DNA of 64,000 nucleotides, taken from positions 56,758,509-56,822,508 of the forward strand of contig CM039132.1 of NCBI GenBank assembly GCA_022036555.1, given 5' to 3'. A program made the position numbers and the translations under genes. The notes below the pieces were generated by a model, which was not told where the DNA came from, did no database searches, and saw only the letters and a list, made by a program, of their open reading frames with translations. The DNA comes from Microstegium vimineum. Taxonomy: Eukaryota > Streptophyta > Magnoliopsida > Poales > Poaceae. Below, piece after piece: positions 42,557 to 55,800 of the stretch; positions within the stretch are counted from its first letter, which is position 1, and each line of letters begins with the position of its first letter.

Positions 42557-44064
42557 ATGGTTGAAATTGACAATAGCCAGGTTCTGGACGTGACTATGGA
42601 TGAGTTGCCAGAAGATCTGAGGAACGTGGTTCAGCAAGCGTGTGAGGAGTTTCAACAGAACTGCTTGCTATCCTTTTCAAAGAATAAAAGCAACAAAGTT
42701 TTTCAGAAGCAGGCACTCCCCAGAACTCTCCTTCCACATCAGACTGATTATACCGAGGAGGAAGATGCTCGTAAGATGACTGAAATGGTTTACAAGGCCA
42801 TGAGTGAAACCACAAGAAATCATCATACAGCTTTCTTGAACACTTTTCGTATGATCATGGTCAGTGCTTTCGGTCCATCTGTTGATAAACACTTTGAAGA
42901 GTTCTCTGGTCCGATGCAAGGACCAACATTATTCCATGTGCCCAAACACCAGGAGAAGACTGCTGAGAGTAGTGGAGCGCCTGGTATAGACCAAGGTTGA
43001 ATGGCCCCTCAACAGAAACAACAATCGCCCATGACTTATGGTCAACTCACATTTGGCGTGTCGTAGAAGAAGCAGCAGAGTATGATGATGAAGATGAAAT
43101 AGCCGCAACCGAACTAATCTGGGCGAAAGAGCCGACTCAGGTTAGTCAACGCTAGTTGAGAGAGCAAAAGGGCACGTACGACTTTGATGTCTCCAAGTCA
43201 GATAAGCTGTTTGAGGTGTTACTCAAAGAGGAACGCATCAAGTTGCCGAAAGGACATCCTATGCTGCACCCTGGGGGGGGGGTGAAAGACAAGAAATTTT
43301 GCGGCTACCACAACACTAATTCCCATTCTATCAATGATTGTCGAGTGTTTAGAATGCGAATCCAGAAGGCCATACAGGAAGGGCATTTGAGGTTTGATGG
43401 TAAGATGAAAATTGATGTTAATCCTTTTGCGCAGAACACAGTGTCTTTCTCCATGAACATGGTTGCCATAGATGACTCCAAAGGCAAAGGCAAGATGAAA
43501 GTGTTAACCTCTGACAAAGCAAGGAAAACTGGTGCTGTTGATCCTGATCGGCAGATTACAGATAAAGAGTTTCGGCAACGCGCTCAGTTCCAAGATAGCC
43601 GAACCGAGAAAGGAGAAGCTTCCAAGCCCAGAGTTACAACTCGGATTCTGTTAAACAAGTGGCGATGGGAGCGAGAGCAGTATCGGAGGTAGAGGTATTA
43701 CGAAGAACAAGAGTTCCTGGAGGAGCATCGCAGGTACGAGGAAGAGATGTACCGGAAAGAGCAGGAGTATATGAGAGATCAGGAACAGTCTCATTGGGAA
43801 TGCCCGTTTTTCAAGCATTGCTGGAATGAAGGCCTAAAGTTGCCTGCTAAGAAAAATTGCCCTGAATGCAGTGATCAATATTCAGAGTACAGGCAGTCTC
43901 GGGTCAACCGCCGTCCGGTCCATGAAAGACTTGGAGCACATGCTCCTAGGGACGATCAACGTTTAAAAATAAGTGGTTCTGACGATCGGCAAGGTAAGAG
44001 GTTTGCCGATCAGGAATGGAATCATTATGAGAGAGGTGCTGAGGAAGAAGAACGTTGTGAGTAG
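42557..44064 (+). pseudogene. gag of F, capsid core missing, frame broken
   Basis: ATG 42557 (MVEIDNSQVLDVTMDELPEDL) gives 147 codons of the helical N-terminus, related to the start of C gag by the EEFQQNCLLSFSKNKS segment. After a TGA at 42998 and a stretch with stops, the frame resumes at 43156 with FDVSKSDKLFEVLLKEERI, the CHHC knuckle CGYHNTNSHSINDC, and after a TAG at 43690 the finger CPFFKHC...CPEC. The capsid core between these parts is deleted. The order of motifs matches C. Confidence 0.8.
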
Positions 44065-44921
44065 TTCTGGCAAAAAGGGCAATGGTGTCCACCAGGGCTG
44101 AGGAAGAGCCAGAAAAGGAGAGTGCAACGTCTGAGAAACAGAGAGCTGGCACAGACAGTTGCCGAGAAGAGACAGGCATGGCGTCCTAAAGAAAAGGCCA
44201 ACAAGCAGGGTCAGTTGGCTGATGCGTGCATGGCTTTCTTCATTCCATCAGAGTTCCTAGCTCCCGAGAGCCAAGACATTCAAGAAGAGGTGTACTCGGA
44301 TTTCGATGAGAGCGAGTGTCAAGGTTTAATGGCCCAACTTGTTTTGACTCAGCAAGCAATTTTCAATAAACCGGCCAGACATCGACATTTAAAGGCGCTT
44401 TATGTGAAAGGGTATATCAATGGCAAGCCTCTGACCAAAATGCTTGTTGATGGAGGGGCTGCCATCAATGTTATGCCTTACACCACTTTTAGGAAGCTCA
44501 GGATGACTAATGAAGATTTGGTGGAAACTGACTTGGTACTCAGGGACTTTGTCGGTAATCCTTCTGACACCCGAGGAGCCATACACGTTGAGTTGATGAT
44601 TGGATCAAAGACTTTGATTACTACCTTCTTTGTCATTAATGGCAAGGGGGCATATAGTCTGTTCTTGGGGAGAGATTGGATCCATGCTAACCGCTGCATA
44701 CCTTCAACCATGCATCAAGTTCTCATTTAGTGGATTGGAGATGATGTTGAAATTGTTCATGCTGATGATTCGGTAAGTGTCGCTGCTGCAGAGCTTACTT
44801 ACTGGGAGTATGATGGTTTTGATTGTTTCTCTGGAAAAGTTTTGGGAGAAGGTCCTGTGAATGTTTCTAACAAGGACCAACAGCCGATCCAAGCAGTCGG
44901 CTCTCATAGCAATTTTTAATG
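44065..44921 (+). pseudogene. Protease region of F
   Basis: A basic linker precedes YVKGYINGKPLTKMLVDGGAAINVM, with the catalytic Asp intact, and LFLGRDWIHANRC. A TAG at 44728 interrupts the downstream part, which continues WIGDDVEIVHADD and ends QPIQAVGSHSNF-TAA at 44917-44919, overlapping the next ATG exactly as in A, C and E2. Confidence 0.85.
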
Positions 44922-46315
44922 GGGAACCCGATCGATGGCAACAAAGGAAAGTTGGGACGTGGCTTTATGTCGGCCGATAAACTAGAAGAGATAAATGTTG
45001 GTGATGATGTTAAGCCAAGGCCGATGTATGTCAGTACAAATTTAGATCCAGAGTATAGATTAAAGCTGATAGACCTTCTAAAAGAATTCAAAGATTGTTT
45101 TGCTTGGGATTACACAGAGATGCCTGGACTGGATCGTTCTATTGTTGAGCATCGATTGCTGATCAAGCCTGGATATCATCCTTACAAACAACCTCCTCGA
45201 AAGATTTTCAAAGAAGAGGTACTGGCCGATGTGAAAAAAGAAGTTGAGAGATTATTGGAAGCAAATTTCATTTGGCCATGCAGATATGCGGAGTGGATTT
45301 CAAGCATAGTCCCAGTGTACATGAAGAATGGGAAGATGAGAGTCTGCATTGACTTTAGAAACCTCAATAAAGTCACCCCGATGGATGGTTATCCAATGCC
45401 AATTGCCGATTTGCTTGTTGATGCATCGGCTGGTTACGAAGTCATCAGCTTTATGGATGGTAATGCTGGCTATAACCAAATCTTTATGGCAATAGAGGAT
45501 ATTTCAAAAATAGCTTTCAGATGTCCTGGTCATATTGGATTATTTGAATGGGTTGTCATGACCTTTGGTTTGAAGAATGCCGGTGCAACTTATCAGAGAG
45601 CCATGAACTTTATTTTCCATAAGTTAATCGGTAAGATTGTAGAAATCTATATTGATGATGTGGTGGTTAAATCTAGAAATCATGATGGACACTTAGCCGA
45701 TTTAAAGAAGACTTTGGAGTGCACTAGGAAGCATGGTTTGAAGATGAACCCGAACAAGTGTGCCTTTGGAGTCTCGGCTGGTGAGTTTTTGGGATTTTTA
45801 GTCCATAAAGGAGGGATCAAAGTCGGTAAAAAGAGCATGGAAGCGATAGACAAAGTTGTACCGCCAACCAATCTCACAGAATTGCAGTCATTGCTCGGCA
45901 AGATTAATTTTGTCAGAAGATTCATATCTAATCTGTCAGAAAGAGTTTTGCCTTTCTCTCCTCTATTGAAGCTTAAAAAGATCAAGAATTTGTATGGGGT
46001 GACGTACAGCAAAGGGCTTTTGATGAGATCAAAGAATACATGAAGGCGCCACCTGTGTTGATACCTCCACAGCTTGACAAGCTTTTTAAGTTGTACGTGG
46101 CAGTCGATAATCTGACGATAGGATCGGCCGTCATGCAAGAGTTTGAGGGAAAGGAGAGAGTGATAGTTTACCTTAGCCGAAAGTTGCTGGATCCAGAAAC
46201 AAGGTATTCGGCTATGGAGAAACTTTGCCTGTGCGTGTATTACTCGTGTACCAAATTTCGGCACTACTTGTTAAATGCCGAATGCGTGGTAGTTTCTGAA
46301 TTTGATATAATAAAA
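44919..46315 (+). pseudogene. RT-RNaseH of F, truncated by G
   Basis: ATG 44919 (MGNPIDGNKGKLGRGF) in TAATG starts the RT frame: VCIDFRNLNKVTPMDGYPMP, MDGNAGYNQIFM, YIDDVVVKS, ECTRKHGLKMNPNKCAFGVS. A one-base shift near 46000 separates the RNase H part (YVAVDN, VYLSRKLLD, LRHYLL-like). The sequence ends at EFDIIK where the reverse LTR of G begins. Confidence 0.88.
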
Positions 46316-47196
46316 TGTTGACACAAAAAGCGTCAGATCTGCGAACACCTCGGGCTTATATCCGAATTCGATATCCAAGGTGTGCCAGTCGATTTGACCA
46401 GTTAATCGACAATGATGATAGCTAGAACAACGATGAACGAGACGACAGCGATATGCCCAGACGTCAAGGCTCAGATTGCTCAAAACACGGAACTCGTAAG
46501 GTTGACGGAGATCTTGTAGATGCAACCCGTCAAAACTTGTAAGAACTCATAGATGAACTAGAACTAATGCAAAAAAGTAGCTGATGAAAAGTAGACGAAA
46601 AATAGTAGATTTGTTTTTATTGATTGATTCTTTTTCTACACCACCCCTCGGTACATATTTATACACCATCAAGGGGAGTTGTAACACGACTCACACCTTC
46701 CTAAACAAAAATCCTATTTTTAAGGAAATAAAATGACTCATGCAAGAGTCAGATTCATAACAATAATGCCTATTTCTAAGGAAATAAATGACTCGTGCAA
46801 GAGTCAGACCCAAACTGCAATAAAAATACCGGCATAAAATCACCAGCTTCCATATTCATCTCCTTTGCGATGAAACCTTCCATCGGCAGACTCCTTCAAT
46901 CCTCACCTTCCTTCTATTGCCATCAGCAGCTTTCTGCTAACGTCACCCTATCCCCCTGCATCTATTGACAACACTCCCAATCGGCAATATCCTTCTGCTT
47001 CTATCGGCAATATTCCCAATCGGTAAACAACCTTCTCCCTTGATGTCTCTTCAATTAAATTTACCATCGGCGACCTCCTTCGCTTCTATCGGTAACCTAA
47101 TCAGTAATACCTTGATGCCGATAGGAAACAACAATGATCTCCTTGCCGATCGGCACACTTGGCTCATTTTGACACGTACGAAAAATGGTGTCAACA
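46316..47196 (-). repeat. 3' LTR of G
   Basis: 881 bp, minus strand from TGTTGACACCA at 47196 to GTGTCAACA at 46316. The LTR TATA is at 46656-46663 on the minus strand, with two GACTC/GAGTC dyads near 46740 and 46795. Confidence 0.9.
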
Positions 47197-47461
47197 CATG
47201 CCCCCCAATTTCAGAGTATAAGATATTTTATGCGCCGAAATTTCCTCTATTGCAATCTTCCCTCTAAAAATACTTGCATGATTTCATCGATTCCTGCGCG
47301 CAAAAACTGCGAGTTACCAATAGAACTCTGCAACTGTAGCGCAAATAGTCACAATCCACTCCTATAATTCCTCGATTATCGTGTGAAAACACTACCATAT
47401 CTTTCCATATCCCTGTTCGGTGAAAATAAAACCCATAATGCCCCTGTTCAGTGAATACGCT
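47197..47461 (+). other. PMD upstream region of G, TATA box lost
   Basis: It starts at the polypurine tract and matches 61551-61790 of I almost base for base up to CCCATAATGCCCCTG. Then it diverges before the TATAAAA of I, and after a few bases H begins. This is the fragment left after the PMD deletion. Confidence 0.75.
47457..47461 (+). repeat. Target-site duplication ACGCT of H (left)
   Basis: ACGCT is repeated at 58964-58968 after H's 3' LTR. This proves H inserted as a unit in the already deleted G. Confidence 0.93.
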
Positions 47462-48645
47462 TGTTGACACCGTTTTTTGACACGTGTCAAATGGGCTGAG
47501 GCTTGACTGATCAGCGGCCGTTCTCCATCGGCATCAGGAGTCGATAGTGCCGATGGAAGAGTGCTGCGGGAAGACTAAGTGTTTTGTCAATGGAGGCTGG
47601 ATGATCTTTGCCGACAAAGGTCAATTGGTGAAGTCTTGCTGAAGCTGATTGCCGATGAAGAGTCATTGCCGATGGCCGATGAAGAGTCATTGTCGATTGC
47701 CGATGAGCTGCTATTATCGATTGACAATGAAGAGTCCTTGCCGATTGGTGGTAAAGAGCCCTTGCGGATTGCCGATAAGGGGTCATTGTTGATTGCCGAT
47801 AAAGGGTGGTTGCCGATTAGGAATGATCGGTGAAGACGGTTACCAGCACAAGGTCGCTAATTGGGAGATGTTGCCGATTGCCGATCGGGAAAGTATTGCC
47901 GATGCCGATGGGCGTGACTTAGCACTTGGTGGCGGCAGAAGATTACAGGTGGCCAAAGAAGGAAGTTGCAGGGGTCTGCCGATGGAAAGCTTCCATCGAG
48001 GAAAAGTATAAGGAAACTGGTGTTTTGTACCAGTATTATTATAGTAGTTTGAGTCCGACTCTTGCATAAGTCGTTTTTTTCCTTTAAAATAGGTGTGTTT
48101 GTTTAGGAAATAAATATTGTTATCCGGCTCCTGCGCGAGTCAGTTTCCTTTAAAATAGGAGTTTGTTTTAGGAAGGATATGTGTCGTGTCTTTGTACAAC
48201 TCTCCATGCAGGAGTATAAATATGTGTCCGAGGGCTATGGAATAAAATACAATCCAATTCAAAAAACAAACCAATTTTATCTAATTCTACTTTTTATCGC
48301 AATTTACCCTTTTTTATGCATTAGTTATAGCTATCAACGAGTTCTTCAAGCTTTCGACGGGCTGCATCACCTTGATCTCCGTCAAATCCTTGCTAGTTCC
48401 GCGTGGGAGTACCTCTGAGCTTTGGCAATCCGGGCGTATCGCTGTTTGCCTCGTTCAGCTCTGCTCTAGTTATCCTTGATCAATCTGAGCCTTGACGTCC
48501 GGGCGCATCGCTGTCGTCTCGTTTAGTTTGTTCTAGTTATCATCCTTGTCGATTGATTCGTCAAATCGGCTGGCACGCCTCCGGAATACCGAGCTTTGGG
48601 TAATAGCCCGAGGTGTTCACAGATCTGACGCTTTTTGTGTCAACA
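47462..48645 (+). repeat. 5' LTR of H (1184 bp, full length)
   Basis: Complete from TGTTGACACCG to GTGTCAACA. At about 47640-47900 U3 has the GCCGAT minisatellite (units such as GCCGATGAAGAGTCATT). The TATA context GGAGTATAAATATG is near 48211. Confidence 0.92.
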
Positions 48646-48652
48646 CCTCTTT

Positions 48653-48670
48653 TGGCACGCTCGGTGGGAC
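48653..48670 (+). other. Primer-binding-like site of H
   Basis: TGGCACGCTCGGTGGGAC lies 8 bases after the LTR. Confidence 0.75.
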
Positions 48671-48693
48671 TCGATTATATAAATATATTTATC

Positions 48694-51600
48694 ATGACTA
48701 ATCCAAGGAGTGTCATTGAAGTCTCCACAGCAGATTTGACAGGTCATCAGAAACAGGCTCTGGAGCAGGCAATGGAGGAATACAAGCGCTCATATCTTAG
48801 ATCCTTCAGCCTAAGCGGGATCGGCGAAGCAGTGCAGAGGCAAGATCCGCCGTCGCCGCGGCAGGCCATTTTCTACGCCGATCCCGGTAAAGTACAAGAA
48901 ACGGTTAATTATGCATTGAATAATGTATTAGTTAGCCAATCCAATGTGTTGTCCGATACCGTATGCAATGCTGTCAAGCAAGCTTTCAAGGGACAGACAC
49001 CGTATTATGTTGGTCCAGAGTATCGTCAGCTCGGATCGGCATCTGTTACGACTTCATCGACGGTTCCAAAGGTGTTTTCACCAATTATGAGCCGATCTGC
49101 CGATGAGATCACGCCGCCAAGTTTAAGCCCAGCAAGCACTACTCAAATAAACACGAATCTGGTGGCTCCAACAATGTCTGGACCCGTGATCCTGAATCAG
49201 CTAATTTCAGCCAACTGCTGGGGATACGGTATGTATCCAAGTCTATCTGCTGATTCCAGATTGGTCCAAGTTAACCATGCAGGGTGGGAGGTTCCTATGG
49301 CATCGGCAACATCCGTACAGCCGATGGTTCCAGTGATGCATTACACTACGTCTTCTCCAACGGTGCAGTTGCCGACAGAGAATCTGCAAGCGGCAATACC
49401 CAAAGTACCGTACGCCCAACCATCGGCAAGTCACTTGCCGGCACAACAAAGCCCAACTGCTGCCAGTCAGCCCATGGTGGCAATGAATTATCCGGCGCCA
49501 CAAGAACAAGCCTCAGCAGGCTATCAGTCACCGGCAGCTGCTTGGCCAGTGCAGCAAGGTGTGCCGATTGCCAATCAACCTGTATCGGGAATCACTGCTC
49601 AATTTGTGGTACCTGTGAGTCCAAGCAATCATCCAAGGGTACAACAAGAACAAGCGTCAGCCGGTTATCAGCTATCGGCAAATGCTTGGCCGAGGCGACA
49701 AGATGTGCCAACAGTTAATCAGCCTATATCGGCAAATTCTTGGCCGATGCAATAAGGTATGTTGAGTGTTAGTCAGCCTGCATCGGTCGTAGCTGCTCAA
49801 CCCTTGGTACCTACGAATCAAAGCTATCATCCAAGAGTACAAGGGTTGCAAGAGTCAGTTGGCTGTCAGCCATCGGCGAATCTTTGGTCGATGCAACAAA
49901 ACATGCCGAGTGTCAATCAGTCTGCATCGGCAATAGCTGCTCAGCCTATGGCACCCGCAAGTCGAGGCTATCATCCGAACGTACAAGGGCTGCGGGAGTC
50001 AGCTAGTTATCAGCTATCGGTAAGTCATGAGCCGATGATGCCTAATGCAGGTTGGATCGGTCAATTGCCAATTCAGAGGCAATATGTGCAGCCTGAACAC
50101 CAAGTGGCAGAAGTTCCACAGCATCGCCCAGCAAATCTTCCGAGCGAAGTATCGGCACATCAACCGATAAATACTACACTACAATACTCGCAAGAAAGAG
50201 CGTACAATGAGACATCGACACAGCAACCGATGAATGCAATAAATATAACGCCACGGTACAAGCTAGCAACGGTGCAAAATGACTCATCGGCACTACAGCC
50301 GATGCATGGTGTTATCATGACTGGTGTTGTGCACGCGCCAATCACCCCAAGTGCTTTGACTTCAAGATCTGGAGAGACAGATCAGCATACTCAGCCGACA
50401 GGCATCCAGAATTGTTCATCGGTTAATCAGCCGATGCACAATATTCAGCAAATTGGTGTTACTGATGTATCGGTTGCCCCGATTTGCTCGCCACAGGGAT
50501 ATGAAGTACATCAACTAGTAGACATCCAGGGTGGCCCATCAGTCAATCAACCGATACACAATATTCAACAGGTTGGTGCTGTCAATGAGCCGATCGCTCC
50601 GGCCTACTTAATGCAAAGATGTGAAGAGGTGCATCAATCTACTCAATCAGTAAGCATCCAGGATTGCTCATCGGTTAGATAGCCGATGCATGATGTCCGA
50701 CAGATTGGTGCTGCTAATGTATCAATTGCTCCGGCTTGCTCACTACGGAAACACAAAGGGATGCATCCATCTGCCCAGCTAGAGAGCGAATCTACGCGTC
50801 GGCAAGACCAAGACGCGGAGGTGCTATCGGCCGGAGAAATGGAGGTTTCGGACTCGGACGGAGAGCCAAGTATCGGCGATGCTAAATTGGAAAGTTTCAC
50901 CTTTGATATCACCGAAGCCGATCAGAATGTCAAGTCATTTGAGCCCAAGAGGACTTGGAGCGCAAGAGTGCTTTTTGTTGGACAAGGGAACTCCGAGTCA
51001 GATGAGGAGGAGAACATCGGCACTGTTGAATGGGTGAAAGATGAGGAGCCGGTACCTTGTGCGCTCGGCCGGAATAGGGTTCGGAAGTTCACCTTCGACG
51101 TCACGAAGGCCGATGGGATATTTGACTTATTGCTCCAGGAAGGGCGAATTAAGCTAGCCCCGAATCAAGTAATTCCATCGGCCGAGGAACTCAAGAAGAT
51201 CAGGTACTGCAAGTGGCACAATACAACTTTTCACAGTACCGACGACTGCAGAGTGTTCAGGCAGCAGTTGCAGTCGGAAATTAACTCTGGACGGATCCAA
51301 TTTGAAAATCCTAAAATCCAAAAAACGATGGAAATTGATCAGCGCCCGTTTCCAAATAATATGGTGGAAGCCGGTGGAAAGACTAAGGTGCTGACATCGG
51401 ACGCTGCTAGAAAGAGTGCATCGGTAGATCCTGATCATCAAGTGGCTGAGCGTGACGTTGGAAAGTTTGCCGATGACAGGAGAGGCAAGAGAATTGCCGA
51501 TAAAGGTGCTTGTGTGAGCAGGGCTCCTGGTATAGTAATCACGCACAAGCTACCAAGGCGGAACTATCGGCAATCACGAGATGGACAATATCGGCAGCAA

Positions 51601-52163
51601 GAAAAAGAACGTCGGGAGTGGTTTCGTCGGAAAAATCATTGGAGGTACCCTTCTTCATTCATTGTTGGGAAGAAGGTATTAAGCTACCCACTGCCGATGA
51701 CTGTCCTGAAGGCAATGGGTATCACACTGCCGATCAGTCAGGTAAGCCTTGTTTGGATGATCAGGCATCTAGGTGCGCCAAGCCGCTCAGAGAGAGGAGA
51801 TCGGTACATGACCAACTGGGGGGCAAGCTTAATGCCCATAGCAGGTTTGGCGGGCAGGTTGATCAAGGGGAGAGCAAGGAGCCGACCAAGACAAAAACAC
51901 TCAATGAAGAAGTGCTCTCCAGAAATTCAAACATCGGAAGAAATACCGATGTAAGTAATGAAAGGCAGCACCAGCCTGTCCGGAAAACCAAACTCCCTCA
52001 GTGGTGCCCTAAGGGTTTAACAAAAACCCAGAAATGGAGAATTCAGCGCCAACGCTGCAACGACCTGTACGATGATGCAGGACTCTCAAAGGAGAAGCAG
52101 TGGAAGCCAAAGCGCAAGGATGGAGATCCATCGGCAGACAGCAATATTTTGCCGATGGTCTAA
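48694..52163 (+). pseudogene. gag of H, repeat-rich, without capsid core
   Basis: ATG 48694 (MTNPRSVIEVSTADL) opens a frame interrupted by TAA at 49753, TAG at 50683 and a one-base deletion near 51648, ending at the TAA of NILPMV (52161-52163) as in E1. Order: helical N-terminus, SWPMQQ-type and SSVNQPMHNIQQ-type repeats, acidic SDSDGEPS, CKWHNTTFHSTDDC knuckle (CHHC), CPEC-type finger region and basic tail. There are 1,156 codons in the shifted reading, longer than C's gag although the core is missing. Confidence 0.85.
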
Positions 52164-52825
52164 TCGAGGTCAATCTTGGACCTGTTGGCTTGAAGGCCGT
52201 ACTCGGCAAACCAGCGATTCCAATTATTATACTTTGGGGCACCTACCGATGGTTTTTGTATGGAACGCCGTACTGCCGATAAATTCGTTAACGGTCAGGA
52301 GATGGTTGTAAGAATGATTCTCCTGCACTTGCGCATGATAACTAAGTGTGCGTTCTGGGAGTTACTCGTACTTTTGGTGGGCCTATCGGCATTGTCCTAG
52401 TTCTGATCCGATGGAAGTATGAAGTCTCGTTGCCGATTGTTGTTACAATCGGGCTAAATACCAGGGTCCATTAGTGAGTTGGGATTGCTCAAGATTTTAG
52501 CCGATTCGATAAGTCATGGTGTCGGTGGTGATTGCCGATGACTGGACAAATGAGTTTGCCGACAGTACTCTGTTGTGGAGATTGATTCTACCGATCAGGG
52601 TTGAATTCTAGGTCTGGAAGTAGTCTCCTAATCAAGTCCTTATCGGATGAGACAGTCTGCTCCCAACAAAGCATACATTCTAGAAGCTCTCGAAGGAATC
52701 GACGTATGGCGTGCTCGTTTGGATGCCGATGAAAAGAAATTATAATACATCGGTAAAAACGTGTAAACATTATATTACAGGGCCCAGAGTCAAGTATCAG
52801 AGGTACATTGTTGCCGATACATAAA
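52164..52825 (+). pseudogene. Degenerate spacer of H with integrase relic
   Basis: It is collinear with 4222-4883 of E1. The integrase end is recognisable at about 52550-52720 with stops. No other gene is seen here. Confidence 0.7.
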
Positions 52826-55800
52826 TTACAGCAAGGAGTGAATGACTGATATCGCACGCAGGCGAATCTGTTCTATCTCGTCCATCTCCTTGGCGTCAGC
52901 ATCGGCAGAGCCCTCAACCGGCTTGATTTTCTTCTTCCATAAGATGGCTTGTCGGGCGTTCTAGTCCCTCTCTTGCCGCAGAACCCTGATGGCATCGGAT
53001 AATTGGGTTCTCTGCTGGTCGGCCGCGGTCAGGTCCTCTTCAACCTTTTGTAACTCGGCCAAGAGCTCTTCTTTTTTGGCTGATAGCCGAGTGATTTCTT
53101 GATCGAGGTCGTTGATGGAGGCTTCTGCTTGGCCGATGCCCTTGTGCTTTTCATCGGCAATATTCTTGAACTTAAGCTTCTCTTCCTCGCTCTTGGATTG
53201 AGCGGCCCTATCGGCAATGCGACGGGAAAGCCGCTGGTATTGAATTTGCTTGATGTCGAGGAAGGTTGCCTGGAGAAGGGTTTCTGCCATATCGGCAGGG
53301 AGATGACTTTGGATGTCTTTGAAAGCAATCCTTGCTGCCGATGAGTCTTGAATGAGCTGGGATGTGTCTTGTAGCAGCAAGGAGAGCAGTGCCTCAAGCT
53401 TGGTCTTGATCTCTGCCGATAGAGCTGGGACAGAGCTCTCTTCCTCCTCGTCATCGGGTATGTCAACCGAGAAGGAAAATAGGCTGTCTGCTTGGAGGGG
53501 GCCTTGGCGTCTATCTTCATCCTGCGGGTTGAGGCTGAAGGAGAAAAGACTATCTGGAGAATCTTGGGCCTGAACACAGAGGAGTTAAAATATGCCGATC
53601 GAAAGATTATACTAGAATTCTCAAGTGATTAACTTAGCATCTTGAAGCGGATTTCTTGCCCAGGACATGGCATATTAGAGGGCCCAGCCTCGTCTTGAAC
53701 ATCGGCAGCAGTTGCCGATGACTGAGCTTCTGCCAGAGGAGCAGTCGATGCCGTCGGTGATGGTGGTGTTGTCGCTGGCGTTGCTTCCGGTGTGATACTT
53801 GGTTGTGGCAGTGATGCCGCTCTTTCATCGGGGTCTTCGGTTGGTACCGATGCCAATATTGCCTTTGCTGCTACGATGGGTGGAGTTGTCTTATCAGCGA
53901 CTTCGGCTGACGGCGCCAATACTGTTGCTTCGGCTGCTGTAGGTACAGTCGCCTCATCAGGGACATCAGCTGATGGTACCGATGCCGATGCCACCTCCGC
54001 TGCCATTATGGGGGTTTCTTCGTTGGGAGCTTCGGCTGACGGTGCCGATGCCGATGCCGCCTCTGCCGCTGCAGCAGATGGGACTGTCTCCTGAATGAGG
54101 ACGTCGTCCATCGGTTGATCTGGGATAGGAGCCGATGGAGTTTCCGCCGACGACGCGCCGACAGTTGGCGGTTCAACTCGTGCCGATGACGAAGATGGGC
54201 TAGCCAGCCTCAAGCGCCTCTTCTTCCTTGGCGCAGCAGCAAGAGATCCAGCCCGCTTAGGTGAGGACTGGGGGGCATCGGCAGCCGAACTTGGAGGTGC
54301 TTGTTTGCTTGGAGCAGTTGCCGATGACCTCATAGCCTGGAAATATTCAATACAAGTTATACAAGGTAAATATTGCCGATTAAATAGTATATAATCAGTA
54401 TGAGTGAAGATGAGTTTACTGCAAACACCCGCGTCAGGGCAGCAGCAGCGGCCGATGTAGCCTTGGCTTTTGCAGGTGTCGGTGTGGGTACCTGTCGAGG
54501 AATGAAGGCAGCTAACGAGGGAGCTTTATTGCCGATGAGTGATACGAGACTCATCATTCAAAGCTTGAAGGGCTTGCCGCTCTTACTCGTCGGAGGAATC
54601 GGGTCATCAACCTGTCAAACGCAAGAAGGTTAAATACCGATGGCGAAGGTAAAAGTAAGGAATGCATCGGAATGAGGACTTACTGCGTCGTCGGGGATGA
54701 TATAATCAGCATCGATCATGTGCCGATAGTAGTGCGACAATTTGGCGAACAGTTGACACCTCCATTCTTGCCACCAAGACTTGTACTCATTTGTAATAAA
54801 GGAGGTTGGTGACCAGGAGGACAAGTCAAGATCTTATACATCGGCATCGGTAGGAAGGTTGACAACCTTGTTCCAGTCCAGGGCACTGGAGAATGTCTGC
54901 CTGGGCTTCACTACCTTGGAGTAACAAAGCTTGATCGGCAATTGGCCGAACGCCAGTTGTCTTGCCGCTACCGATGGGTAGTAAAACTCAAATGATGGAG
55001 GGGCATTCTTTCCCGATCCAAAGATGTTCACTGGGATAGCTCGAGGAGTGATGCTGGCCTTCATGATCATCTGGTTTTCGGGTACATTCCCATCGGTAAG
55101 GTTAAACAATAGTGGGAACTGGCTGTCTTCATCGGCATATGGCCACCAGAGTCGTTCTGTGGCAGGAATTCCATTGTAAAACTTCTGAAAAAATAGACCG
55201 AATTGCTCCGCATCGGCATCGGTCCCTGGCAGCACTATAGTGGCCTCTCCAAAGTTGAGTGGAGGGCGAGTTGCCGATTCATCCTCCCCACACTGGTGGT
55301 CTTCTGGTATGTCTCTCGGGAAACGTTGGGCGAACAAGTCAAGTTGAAGTGCTTTCTGCATATGTGCGTTCAGCCACATGTTGACGAACCACTAGGGGCC
55401 TCCAAGGTTGCCGATGTGCTCACCTAGCAGTAACTTCTAGGATACTTGATGGAGAAGACGATATACCGATCCTAGAAGATATCTGCCCAGGGGAAGTCTT
55501 GTCCCATCGGCAAGCAGCTCAGCTGCTGGAAGATACATGGTCGTAGGTCCAACTGCCCTACCACAAAAGATGAATTTATCCAGCCACATGTTCAGGAAGG
55601 TAGCATGCTCTCTCTGGTTTACCGATCTTGTTTTCTGGTATTCCTGAATGTAACCCGTCCAACCGCCGATGTTCCGGGTGTTTACTCTTGCTTAGCTTTC
55701 CTATTGAATAAGGAGAAAGTGTCGGCAGAGGAGATGTCTAGGCCGGTCAGCATGTGGACATCGGCAAGAGTGGGGGTGGCTGGTCCATGTCGGAATAAGA

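Larger units (their letters stand above)
42057..46315 (+). mobile_element. Element F: diverged Tat-like element, left part
   Basis: F has an LTR of a different sequence, the same primer-site sequence, a gag with large internal loss, a protease and an RT frame up to RNase H, where G is inserted at 46316. Amino-acid identity to A and C is high only in protease and RT, so F is a sister family. Its integrase, any PMD gene and the 3' LTR are not in the window. Confidence 0.8.

Noticed and set aside
42557..44064. F as another E1-type non-autonomous family
   Set aside because: F has protease and RT. Only its gag core is missing, and the LTR is unrelated.
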